This document shows, piece after piece, positions 44,690 through 52,502 of a stretch of 64,000 bases of DNA (within the stretch, counting starts at the first letter, position 1; the number at the start of each line of letters is the position of its first letter). The notes beneath the pieces are model-generated. The model was not told the origin of the DNA. It saw nothing but the letters and a program-made list of their open reading frames with translations, and did no database searches. Source of the stretch: Microbacterium commune. GTDB taxonomy: Bacteria > Actinomycetota > Actinomycetes > Actinomycetales > Microbacteriaceae. The position numbers and the translations under genes are program-made. The stretch spans positions 514,952 to 578,951 of the forward strand of contig NZ_JACSPX010000001.1 in the NCBI RefSeq assembly GCF_014836945.1, in the 5' to 3' direction.

Positions 44690-45501
44690 CCGACGACGTC
44701 CATGTCTCCGTCGCGGAGCTGCACCTGGCATCCGAACTCGCCGGCGGCGACACTCGCGCCGCTTCGGCGGATATCGCCGAGTACGCCCTGTGGCTGGGCG
44801 ATGACGCGCTGATCCTCTCGCAGCAGCTCGGCGCGTGGATCTCGCGCGCCCCCGAGCTCGAGGAGGACGTCGCGCTCGGCAACATCGCCCTCGACCTGCT
44901 CGGCCACGCGCGCTCGCTGCTGCGCTACGCCGGATCGTGGGACGGACGCACCGAAGACGACCTGGCGTACTTCCGCGACGAGCCGGAGTTCCGCTGCGCG
45001 TGGATCGTGCAGCAGCCGAACGGCGATTTCGCGCAGACCATCGCACGCCAGCTGGTCGCGTCGACGTACATGTACGAGCTGTATTCGGCGCTGCGCGGAT
45101 CGACCGACGAGACCTTCGCCGCGATCGCCGCGAAGTCGCTGAAAGAGGTCGACTACCACCGCGACCACGCCGTGCAGTGGGTGCTGCGCCTGGCCGGCGG
45201 CACCGTGCTCTCACGCGAGAAGATGATCCGGGCGCTGGCGGATGTGTGGCCGTACGTCGACGAGCTGTTCCGCGACGAGCCGCTGATCGACCGGCTCGAC
45301 GGCGTCGCCGCGCGCCCCTCGACCCTGCACCCCGGCTTCGACGCTGTGATCGACACGGTCTTCGCCGAGGCCGAGCTCGTGAGGCCCGACGCGAAGGCAT
45401 CCCGCGCGGGCGGCCGCCACGGCTCGCACGCCACCCCGTTCGGTCACCTGCTCGCCGAGATGCAGGTGCTCGCCCGACGGCATCCGGGGGCGACATGGTG
45501 A
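44686..45501 (+). CDS. paaC: Phenylacetyl-CoA epoxidase structural subunit PaaC
   Basis: 271 aa. Ferritin-like partner of PaaA without a complete di-iron centre (DDALILSQQLGAWISRAPELEEDVALGNIALDLLGHARSLL). GTG start overlapping the paaB stop. Forms the core epoxidase complex with PaaA and PaaB. Confidence 0.94.
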   Translation: MTDDVHVSVAELHLASELAGGDTRAASADIAEYALWLGDDALILSQQLGAWISRAPELEEDVALGNIALDLLGHARSLLRYAGSWDGRTEDDLAYFRDEPEFRCAWIVQQPNGDFAQTIARQLVASTYMYELYSALRGSTDETFAAIAAKSLKEVDYHRDHAVQWVLRLAGGTVLSREKMIRALADVWPYVDELFRDEPLIDRLDGVAARPSTLHPGFDAVIDTVFAEAELVRPDAKASRAGGRHGSHATPFGHLLAEMQVLARRHPGATW

Positions 45502-45992
45502 CCACCACCGAACGCACCGGCCGCGCCCGCGCCCTCGCGGCCGCCGTCGCCGACCCCGAGATCCCTGTGCTCAGCATCGCCGACCTCGGGGTGCTGCGCG
45601 ACGTGCGGGTCGACGGCGAGCGCGTCGTGGTCGACATCACCCCCACCTACTCCGGATGCCCGGCGATGGACGCCATTCGCGACGACATCATCCTCGCGCT
45701 GACCGCCGACGGGTTCGCCGACGTCGAGGTGCGTCTCGTGCTCTCCCCCGCCTGGACGAGCGATTGGATGAGCGAGGACGGCAGGCGCAAGCTCGTCGAG
45801 TACGGCATCGCCCCGCCGTCCGGCCGCGCGGCCCATCGCGAGGGTCCCATCCGCGTGACCCTTGCGGTGAAGTGCCCCCGGTGCGGCTCCCTCGACACCC
45901 GCGAGGTGTCGCGCTTCGGCTCGACGTCGTGCAAGGCGCTGTTCGAGTGCCGCGCGTGCCTCGAGCCCTTCGACCACTTCAAGGTGATCTGA
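45495..45992 (+). CDS. paaD: Fe-S assembly protein PaaD
   Basis: 165 aa. An N-terminal MIP18/DUF59 domain (VADPEIPVLSIADLGVLRDV with DPEIP and TYSGCPAMD) and a C-terminal four-Cys site (CPRCGS...CKALFECRAC). Needed to mature the iron-sulfur or di-iron centres of the epoxidase. ATG 45495 overlaps the paaC end. Confidence 0.93.
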   Translation: MVTTTERTGRARALAAAVADPEIPVLSIADLGVLRDVRVDGERVVVDITPTYSGCPAMDAIRDDIILALTADGFADVEVRLVLSPAWTSDWMSEDGRRKLVEYGIAPPSGRAAHREGPIRVTLAVKCPRCGSLDTREVSRFGSTSCKALFECRACLEPFDHFKVI

Positions 45993-46005
45993 TGGAGGCG
46001 ATCTG

Positions 46006-47169
46006 ATGCCGCTGTTCCGGATGCCCGCTGCCACGGTCGACGACGAGAGCGCCCCGCACCGGGCGGGTGACCGCCACCGCGCCCGGTTCCGCACCCTCAC
46101 CGTCTCGGACGTGCGCCGGCTCACCGATGACGCGGTCGAGGTGACCTTCGCCGTGCCGGCCGATCTCGCCGACGACTACGCCTACCTGCCCGGGCAGTAC
46201 GTCGCGCTGCGCGTGCAGCTGGACGGCACCGAGGTGCGCCGCTCGTACTCGCTGTGCCGTCCGCCGGCACCGGTGCGCGACGGCGCGACCAGCCTCAGCG
46301 TCGCGGTCAAGCGCGACGAGGGCGGGCTGTTCTCCACCTGGGCGCAGACCGAGCTGACCCCCGGATTCCGGATCGATGTGATGAGCCCGCAGGGCACGTT
46401 CACATCAGGGCTCGAGCATCTCGACGGCGCGCACGTCGTCGGCATCGCGGCAGGGTCGGGCATCACGCCGATGATGGCGCTCGCGCGCACCCTGCTCGCG
46501 GCATCCGACAGCACGCGCTTCACGCTGCTGTACACGAACCGGTCGACCAGCGACGTGATGTTCCTCGAGGACCTCGCCGACCTCAAAGACCGCTACCCCA
46601 CCCGCCTCGTGCTGCATCACGTGCTCTCCCGTGAGCAGCGCACCGCCCCGGTGCTCTCGGGCCGCATCGACGAGCAGAAGCTGCGCACCATCCTCGATTC
46701 GCTCATCCTGCCGTCGACGGTCGACGAGTGGTTCCTCTGCGGGCCGTTCGCGCTCGTCGACCTGTGCCGTGAGGTGCTGGCCGAGCGGGGCGTGCCGAAC
46801 GAGCACGTGCGGTTCGAGCTGTTCACCACCGGCGATGCCCCCGCCGAACGCGGACCGCGCCGGGTCGAGGTGCGGGCGGGTGAGAAGTCGTACCGCATCG
46901 AGGTCAACCTCGACGGCGTCTCATCGACCGTCGAGAGTCCTGTCGACGCACACGAGTCGGTGCTGAACGCGGCGCTGCGCGTGCGTCCGGATGCCCCGTT
47001 CGCCTGCTCGGGAGGGGTGTGCGGCACGTGCCGGGCGCGGGTGCTCGAGGGCAGCGTGACGATGACCGAGAACTACGCTCTCGAACCCGACGAGATCGAG
47101 CGCGGATACGTGCTGACCTGCCAGTCCCACCCCACCAGCGACCGTCTCGTCGTGGACTACGACGTCTGA
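46006..47169 (+). CDS. paaE: Phenylacetyl-CoA epoxidase reductase PaaE
   Basis: 387 aa. FAD domain (RSYSLCRPP), NAD(P)H domain (GIAAGSGITPMMALART) and C-terminal plant-type ferredoxin with CSGGVCGTCRARV...TCQ ligating a 2Fe-2S cluster. Delivers electrons to PaaA. GGAGG eight bases before ATG 46006. Confidence 0.94.
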   Translation: MPLFRMPAATVDDESAPHRAGDRHRARFRTLTVSDVRRLTDDAVEVTFAVPADLADDYAYLPGQYVALRVQLDGTEVRRSYSLCRPPAPVRDGATSLSVAVKRDEGGLFSTWAQTELTPGFRIDVMSPQGTFTSGLEHLDGAHVVGIAAGSGITPMMALARTLLAASDSTRFTLLYTNRSTSDVMFLEDLADLKDRYPTRLVLHHVLSREQRTAPVLSGRIDEQKLRTILDSLILPSTVDEWFLCGPFALVDLCREVLAERGVPNEHVRFELFTTGDAPAERGPRRVEVRAGEKSYRIEVNLDGVSSTVESPVDAHESVLNAALRVRPDAPFACSGGVCGTCRARVLEGSVTMTENYALEPDEIERGYVLTCQSHPTSDRLVVDYDV

Positions 47170-47193
47170 GCCCCCATCGCCCCAGGAGCCGTC

Positions 47194-47964
47194 ATGATCG
47201 ACATCCGCATCTCCGACGACGTCGCCCGGATCACGCTGAACGCTCCGGAGCATCTCAACGCGCTCGGCGAGCAGGCCCTGCACCAGCTGCGGGCGGCGTA
47301 CGACGAGGCCGAACGCGCCGGCGTGCGCGCTCTCGTCCTGCGCGCCGAAGGCCGATCGTTCTGCGCCGGCCGCGACATCTCCGCCGTGGACCCGCGTGAC
47401 GACGACGTCATCGGCTATCTCGGTGGCATCGTCACCCCGCTGCTGAAGCGCATGGCGGAGTTCCCCGCGCCCACGTTCGCGGTCGCGCACGGTGCGTGTC
47501 TGGGTGTCGGGCTCGGCCTGCTCATCGCGACCGACGTCGTGTACGTCGCCGAGTCGGCGAAGATCGGCTCGCCGTTCGCCGCGCTGGGTGCGACGCTCGA
47601 CTCCGGTGGGCACGCCCTGTTCGCCGAGCGGCTCGGCGCGCACAAGACCCTCGACCTCATCTACACGGGGCGGCTCATGTCGGGCTCCGAGGCCGTGGCA
47701 TCCGGACTCTTCTCCCGCGTCTTCCCCGACGAGGCGGTGCACACGGCCGCCGAGGACGCCGCCCGCGCCGCCGCCCACGGCGCGACCGCGGCGTTCCTCG
47801 CCAGCAAGAGGCTGATCGCCCGCATCCGCGACGAGCGGCTGGCGCTGTGGGAGTCGATCGACATCGAGAACGCCGCGCAGGCCGCGCTCTGCGACACCGA
47901 CGACTACCGCGAGGGCTTCGCCGCGTTCCAGCAGAAGCGCGAGCCCGAGTTCCGCGGGCGCTGA
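47194..47964 (+). CDS. paaG: Epoxyphenylacetyl-CoA isomerase, PaaG type
   Basis: 256 aa crotonase. It lacks both hydratase Glu residues (ACLGVGLGLLIATD and SPFAALGATLDSGG). The Asp in LDSGG corresponds to the isomerase acid of PaaG (SPDAGG in E. coli, from memory). It follows paaE after 24 bp and is assigned to conversion of ring-1,2-epoxyphenylacetyl-CoA to oxepin-CoA, the substrate of PaaZ at 22737. Together with PaaF it completes the crotonase pair. Confidence 0.85.
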   Translation: MIDIRISDDVARITLNAPEHLNALGEQALHQLRAAYDEAERAGVRALVLRAEGRSFCAGRDISAVDPRDDDVIGYLGGIVTPLLKRMAEFPAPTFAVAHGACLGVGLGLLIATDVVYVAESAKIGSPFAALGATLDSGGHALFAERLGAHKTLDLIYTGRLMSGSEAVASGLFSRVFPDEAVHTAAEDAARAAAHGATAAFLASKRLIARIRDERLALWESIDIENAAQAALCDTDDYREGFAAFQQKREPEFRGR

Positions 47965-48023
47965 GTCCGGCTCGCTGCGCAACCCCCTGCATCCATATCG
48001 GCGGCCGGTGCGAGGATGCCGGG

Positions 48024-49547
48024 ATGATGCTCTCCGAGCTGCTCGCCGCGACCGACGAGGTCGCCGCCACGTCCTCCCGCCTGGCCAAGATCGACGCTCT
48101 CGCGCGACTGCTGGCGGCCGCTCCCGCAGACGAGCTGCGTCCGCTGATCGGGCTGCTGCTCGCCGCACCCCGCCAGGGCCGGCTCGGCGTCGGGTGGCGC
48201 AGGCTGGCCGGACTCGAGGTCGCGCACGCGGACGCGCCGACCCTGACGATCGCAGAGGTCGATCAGGCGCTGGATGCCCTTGCCGAGACCTCCGGAACCG
48301 GCTCGACGGCCGCACGGCAGAGCGTGCTGCAGAGGGTGGCCGCGCGGTGCACCGCGGCGGAATGGGATCTGCTCTCGCGGGCGATGATGGGAGAGCTGCG
48401 CACCGGCGCGCTCAGCGGCGTGCTGATCGACGCGATCGCCCGCGCGTCGGATCGCCCGGTGGCGACCGTGCGTCGCGCGGCGATGCTGTCGGGCGACCTC
48501 GGCGAGACGGCCGCCGTCGCCCTCACCGGAGACGAGAGCGATCTCGACGCGATCGGGCTGGCCGTCGGACGCCCCGTCATGCCGATGCTCGCCTCCACCG
48601 CCGCCACGCCGACCGCCGCGTTGGAGATCACCGGGCGGGCGTCGGTGGAGTACAAGCTCGACGGGGCGCGCATCCAGGTGCACCGGCGCGGCGATGAGGT
48701 CGGCGTCTACACCCGCAGTCTCGCCGACGTCACGCACCGCGTGCCCGAGCTGGTCGACATTGTTCGCTCACTGCCCGCACACGATGTGATCCTCGACGGC
48801 GAGACGCTGTCGCTCGATGAAGACGGCGGTCCGCGGCCGTTCCAGGAGACGATGTCGCGGTTCGGCGCCGACGTCGCGCGTGAGCTGGCGCTGCGTCCGT
48901 GGTTCTTCGACATCCTGCATGTCGACGGCCGCGACCTCATCGACGAGCCCCTCAGCGTGCGACTGGCCGAGCTCGAACGCGTCGCGGGCGAGTGGCGGAT
49001 GCCCGGCGTCGTCACCGGCGATCCGGCCGAGGCCGAGCGGCTGTCGCGCGATGCCCTCGCCGCCGGACACGAGGGCGTGCTGGTCAAAGCCGTCGAATCG
49101 ACCTACACCGCCGGGCGCCGCGGGAAGTCCTGGGTGAAGGTGAAGCCCGTCCTCACGTACGACCTCGTCGTGCTCGGCGTCGAATGGGGCTCGGGTCGGC
49201 GCACCGGGATGCTGTCGAACCTGCACCTCGGCGCACGGGACCCCGACGGCGAATTCGGCGAGCCGGGCGGGTTCGTCATGGTCGGCAAGACCTTCAAGGG
49301 GCTCACCGACGAGCTGCTGCGCTGGCAGACCGAGACCTTTCCCGCGCTCGAGACCAGACGCACGGCGAGCACGCTCTTCCTGCGGCCCGAGACCGTCGTC
49401 GAGATCGCGATCGACGGTGTGCAGCGCTCACCCCGCTATCCGGGCGGCATCGCGCTGCGCTTCGCGCGAGTCAAGGGCTACCGTCCTGACAAGAGCGCCG
49501 GCGAGGCCGACACGATCCAGTCGCTCAGGTCGCTCCTGCGCGGCTGA
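48024..49547 (+). CDS. ligB: ATP-dependent DNA ligase (LigB type)
   Basis: 507 aa, equal in length to mycobacterial LigB. An N-terminal DNA-binding domain (1-200), nucleotidyl-transferase domain with adenylated Lys211 in EYKLDGARIQVH, motif III and IV segments (FFDILHVDGRDL, EGVLVKAVESTY), motif V KSWVKVKP, and an OB domain. Seals nicks with ATP; accessory to the essential NAD-dependent ligase. GAGGAT six bases before ATG suggests a leaderless mRNA. Confidence 0.92.
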   Translation: MMLSELLAATDEVAATSSRLAKIDALARLLAAAPADELRPLIGLLLAAPRQGRLGVGWRRLAGLEVAHADAPTLTIAEVDQALDALAETSGTGSTAARQSVLQRVAARCTAAEWDLLSRAMMGELRTGALSGVLIDAIARASDRPVATVRRAAMLSGDLGETAAVALTGDESDLDAIGLAVGRPVMPMLASTAATPTAALEITGRASVEYKLDGARIQVHRRGDEVGVYTRSLADVTHRVPELVDIVRSLPAHDVILDGETLSLDEDGGPRPFQETMSRFGADVARELALRPWFFDILHVDGRDLIDEPLSVRLAELERVAGEWRMPGVVTGDPAEAERLSRDALAAGHEGVLVKAVESTYTAGRRGKSWVKVKPVLTYDLVVLGVEWGSGRRTGMLSNLHLGARDPDGEFGEPGGFVMVGKTFKGLTDELLRWQTETFPALETRRTASTLFLRPETVVEIAIDGVQRSPRYPGGIALRFARVKGYRPDKSAGEADTIQSLRSLLRG

Positions 49548-49548
49548 C

Positions 49549-49707
49549 CGCGTCGAAACGCATCACGCCGACGCAGGCAGCCCCTGATCCTCCTCGACGA
49601 CCGTGCCCCTGAGCATCCACTCCCGGTCGTTGAGCAAGCGCAGCGCGTCGAAACGCATCACGCCGACGCCGGCAGCCCCTGATCCTCCTCGACGACCGTG
49701 CCCTTGA
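49549..49707. repeat. Duplicated 3' end of the phosphoribosyltransferase gene
   Basis: 64-bp copies at 49549-49612 and 49644-49707 are identical at 62 positions (95-bp period). The second copy contains the last codons of the phosphoribosyltransferase gene, and the first copy is an untranslated duplicate downstream. A dispersed-repeat-like element (49625-49656, GGTCGTTGAGCAAGCGCAGC) lies at the junction. Confidence 0.85.
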
Positions 49708-50167
49708 ACGACCACGGGAAGTTGATCCAGAGATCGGTGTCCTTCCAGGCGAAGTCCGGCTGGATGATCGTCGACGGCTTCGTGTAGATGGTGACCGAGC
49801 GCACGTCGGCGCCCTTCTCCTTCAGCAGCTGCACGGCGAGCGCGAGCGTGCGCCCCGAGTCGGCGACGTCGTCGACGAGCAGCACGCGCCGTCCGTTCAG
49901 GTACTCCATGTCGAGCTCGGGCGGCAGCACCTCCGGCGCGTCGAGCACGGTGCCGATGCCGGTGTAGAACTCCATGTTGATCGCACCGCAGTTCTTCACA
50001 CCCAGCCCGTACGCGATGGCCCCCGCAGGCAGCAGACCGCCTCGAGCGATCGCGACGACCACCTCCGGCACGAAGCCGCTGTCGATGATCCGACGCGCCA
50101 GGTCGCGTGTCGCATCGCCGAATCCGTCCCAGGTGAGCGTCTCGCGCTCGATCGCTGCCTCAGTCAT
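49658..50167 (-). CDS. Phosphoribosyltransferase
   Basis: 169 aa. Type I PRTase with PRPP loop VLLVDDVADSGRTL (residues about 95-108) and an N-terminal region close to bacterial Gpt/xanthine-type enzymes (VAIARGGLLPAGAIAYGLG). Salvage of purine bases is likely, but the exact base is unknown. CAGAAT six bases before the ATG again matches the leaderless layout. Confidence 0.88.
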   Translation of the reverse strand: MTEAAIERETLTWDGFGDATRDLARRIIDSGFVPEVVVAIARGGLLPAGAIAYGLGVKNCGAINMEFYTGIGTVLDAPEVLPPELDMEYLNGRRVLLVDDVADSGRTLALAVQLLKEKGADVRSVTIYTKPSTIIQPDFAWKDTDLWINFPWSFKGTVVEEDQGLPASA

Positions 50168-50300
50168 CGCTCCATTCTGTTACACCGATGACGGACCGGC
50201 GAACGGATTCCGCGCCTGTCCAGCCGGGATGAGGTAGAAACGAAGGAGGGATCGCGTCGCCCGCCGCATCCCTCATCCCGATTTCCGAGGTCTTTCCACC

Positions 50301-51116
50301 ATGTGCCGCCTGTTCGCCTTCGTCTCGCCCGATCGCTCCACTGCCCACCGGGAGCTGGGCCGAGACGGCATGGAGAGCCTGCTCTCGTTGGCGCGCCTGC
50401 ACGGCGACGGCTGGGGCTGGGCGGGCGTCGGCGCCCCCGGGCAGCCGCCCGCGGCGCACCGGTCGGCGCGATCCGCCGTCGGCGATGCGGCGTTCGAGCA
50501 GGCGATGCACGCCGAGTGCCGTGCGGCCGTCGTGCACCTGCGCTGGGCCACCGCCGGCCTGCCTGTGCTCGACTGCAACGCGCATCCCTTCACCGCCGAC
50601 GGCATCGCCTTCGCGCACAACGGCTCGATCAAGCCGCTCGAGCAGCTGAGGTCGCTGCTCTCGCCCGAGAGCGTCGCATCGCTCACCGGCACCACCGACA
50701 GCGAGATGTACTTCGCCCTCATCCGCGAGCAGGTCGCCGAGGGCCTCGGCCTGCACGAGGCGACGACACGGGTCGCCGCGATGCTGCGAGAGCTGTTCCC
50801 GCTCGCCAGCCTGAACGCGCTGGTGCTCGATGAAGAGCAGCTCGTCGTCGTGCATGCCAGCGCCACCAGCATCCTCACCGACCACGATCTCTCCCGCCTC
50901 GCCCCGCTGGCCGATGTGCTGCCCAGCGAGCACAACGAGGACTACTTCGCGCTGCGGTGGCGCCAGAGCGCCGACGGCACGATCGCGGTCGGGTCGACGG
51001 GTGTCGCCGGCGCCGGGTGGACCGCCCTGCCGTCCGAGTCCGTCACCTCCATCCGGCTCGCGGATCGCTCGGTCTCGACCCTCGAGCTGGCCGCCGCTCA
51101 CGCCCTGCACGGCTGA
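50301..51116 (+). CDS. Class II glutamine amidotransferase
   Basis: 271 aa. N-terminal nucleophile Cys2 (MCRLFAFVSPD), GDGWGWAGVG, HLRWATAGLPVLDCNAHPF and HNGSI are the Ntn-amidotransferase signature. The stand-alone domain resembles EgtC/YafJ proteins. Glutamine or gamma-glutamyl amide hydrolysis is expected. No ergothioneine genes are near, so EgtC is not claimed. Confidence 0.88.
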   Translation: MCRLFAFVSPDRSTAHRELGRDGMESLLSLARLHGDGWGWAGVGAPGQPPAAHRSARSAVGDAAFEQAMHAECRAAVVHLRWATAGLPVLDCNAHPFTADGIAFAHNGSIKPLEQLRSLLSPESVASLTGTTDSEMYFALIREQVAEGLGLHEATTRVAAMLRELFPLASLNALVLDEEQLVVVHASATSILTDHDLSRLAPLADVLPSEHNEDYFALRWRQSADGTIAVGSTGVAGAGWTALPSESVTSIRLADRSVSTLELAAAHALHG

Positions 51117-51120
51117 GGAG

Positions 51121-51140
51121 CGACGGCCGGCCCGGCCGGC
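51121..51140. terminator. GC-rich hairpin between convergent genes
   Basis: CGGCCGG/CCGGCCG self-complementary stretch in the short gap between the amidotransferase and BrkB-type genes. Weakly supported terminator. Confidence 0.4.
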
Positions 51141-52232
51141 TCAGCGACGGTGCCTGTCGGCCTGCTCGCGCAGCTCCCGGCCCTCCTCGATGGTCTTCTG
51201 CTCCTTCTCCTGCATCTTCTTGCTCTGCCGGTCGTCGCGCGGCGGCAGCTGGATGCTCTCCTCCGCCTCGATGCCGGCCTGCAGCTGCCGACCCCGCTCC
51301 ATCTCGGCGTCGAACTCGGCGCCGAACAGCAGCGACAGGTTCACGATCCAGAGCCACAGCAGCAGGATGATGACGCCGGCGATGCTGCCGTACGTCTTCT
51401 GATAGTTGCCGAAGTTGATCACGTAGAAGAAGAAGCCGAGCGAAGCGATCACCATGATCAGCAGCGCCACGAACGCTCCGAGACTCATCCAGCGGAACTT
51501 CGGCTGCTTCACGTTGGGGCTGCCGTAGTACAGGATCGCGAGGGCGAGAACGGCGAGGATCGCGATGACCGGCCACTTGGCGATGCTCCACACCGTGAGC
51601 GCCACGCCGCCGAGCCCGATGGCCTCTCCGATGGCCTCGGCGATCGGGCCCGAAACGATCAGCAGCAGCACGATCGCCACCGCGATCACCAGCAGGATGA
51701 CGGTCAGCAGGAGCACCATCGGCCGCAGCTTCCAGAACGGGCGGCCCTCGTCGATCTCATAGACGGTGTTCATCGCCTGCGAGAACGCGCCGACGTAGCC
51801 GGACGCCGACCAGATGGCGCCGGCCAGACCGATGATGAGCGCGAAACCCGCGGTATCCGACTGGGCCAGCTGCTCGATCGGCTGGCGCAGCACCTGCACG
51901 ACCGACTCATCGGTCACCCGCCGCAGCACGCCGACTAGCAGGTCGGTCGTCTGCTTCGCCTGACCGAACAGGCCGACGAGCGAGACGACGGCGAGCAGCG
52001 CGGGGAAGATCGCCAGCACGCTGTAGTACGTCAGCGCGGCAGCGAGGGTGGTGCACCGGTCGCGGGAGAACTCCGAGACGGCCCGCTTGAGCGCGTACGT
52101 CCAGGAGGGCTTGTCGATCTGCTGCGGCGTCTGCGGCTTGCGCGCGTCGTCGGGCGGCGGCGCCTGCCGCTCTTTCGCGGTGCTGGTCTCGGCATCGCTC
52201 TGGGATGCCGGCTGCTCGAGGTTTCCGGACAT
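51141..52232 (-). CDS. YihY/BrkB-family inner membrane protein
   Basis: 363 aa. About six membrane segments between residues 60 and 320 with typical DRCTTLAAALTYYSVLAIFPALLAVVSLVG and YVGAFSQAMNTVYEIDEGRPFWKLR. Both ends are hydrophilic, and the C-terminal ~50 residues are strongly charged and may form a coil. GGAGGG lies upstream of ATG 52232. The role of the family is uncertain; it is not a ribonuclease despite old labels. Confidence 0.88.
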   Translation of the reverse strand: MSGNLEQPASQSDAETSTAKERQAPPPDDARKPQTPQQIDKPSWTYALKRAVSEFSRDRCTTLAAALTYYSVLAIFPALLAVVSLVGLFGQAKQTTDLLVGVLRRVTDESVVQVLRQPIEQLAQSDTAGFALIIGLAGAIWSASGYVGAFSQAMNTVYEIDEGRPFWKLRPMVLLLTVILLVIAVAIVLLLIVSGPIAEAIGEAIGLGGVALTVWSIAKWPVIAILAVLALAILYYGSPNVKQPKFRWMSLGAFVALLIMVIASLGFFFYVINFGNYQKTYGSIAGVIILLLWLWIVNLSLLFGAEFDAEMERGRQLQAGIEAEESIQLPPRDDRQSKKMQEKEQKTIEEGRELREQADRHRR

Positions 52233-52502
52233 GACGCCCTCCGTGCTGGTGCGTTCCTGCTGCTGAGCGAACCACTCTCGCTGACGCGGATGGCTCGTGC
52301 CACGGGCTCGACGCACGGCGCCGCCGAGGCTATCCTGCGGCGCCGAGATGCGCTCGGCCGGGCCCGCACCGCCGGTTAGAATCGGAACGTCCGGCCCCTG
52401 AGGCCGGTGCTCGAAAAAGGGGCACGAAGCACTCTGCGACGCGGCGTGAGGCGCGAGACACATACGGATCCCTCCGTTCCCTGTCTTGAAAGGCGCTTCA
52501 CC
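52233..52502 (+). promoter_or_regulatory. Control region of the ThDP enzyme gene, long 5' UTR
   Basis: TTAGAAT (-10, near 52376-52382) would start an RNA leader of about 110 bases that begins with a GGCCCCTGAGGCC hairpin. No known riboswitch is recognised. The left part serves the divergent BrkB-type gene. Confidence 0.4.

Noticed and set aside
52380..52502. Guanidine or thiamine riboswitch before the ThDP enzyme
   Set aside because: None of the conserved cores (for example CTGAGA for thiamine) can be placed.
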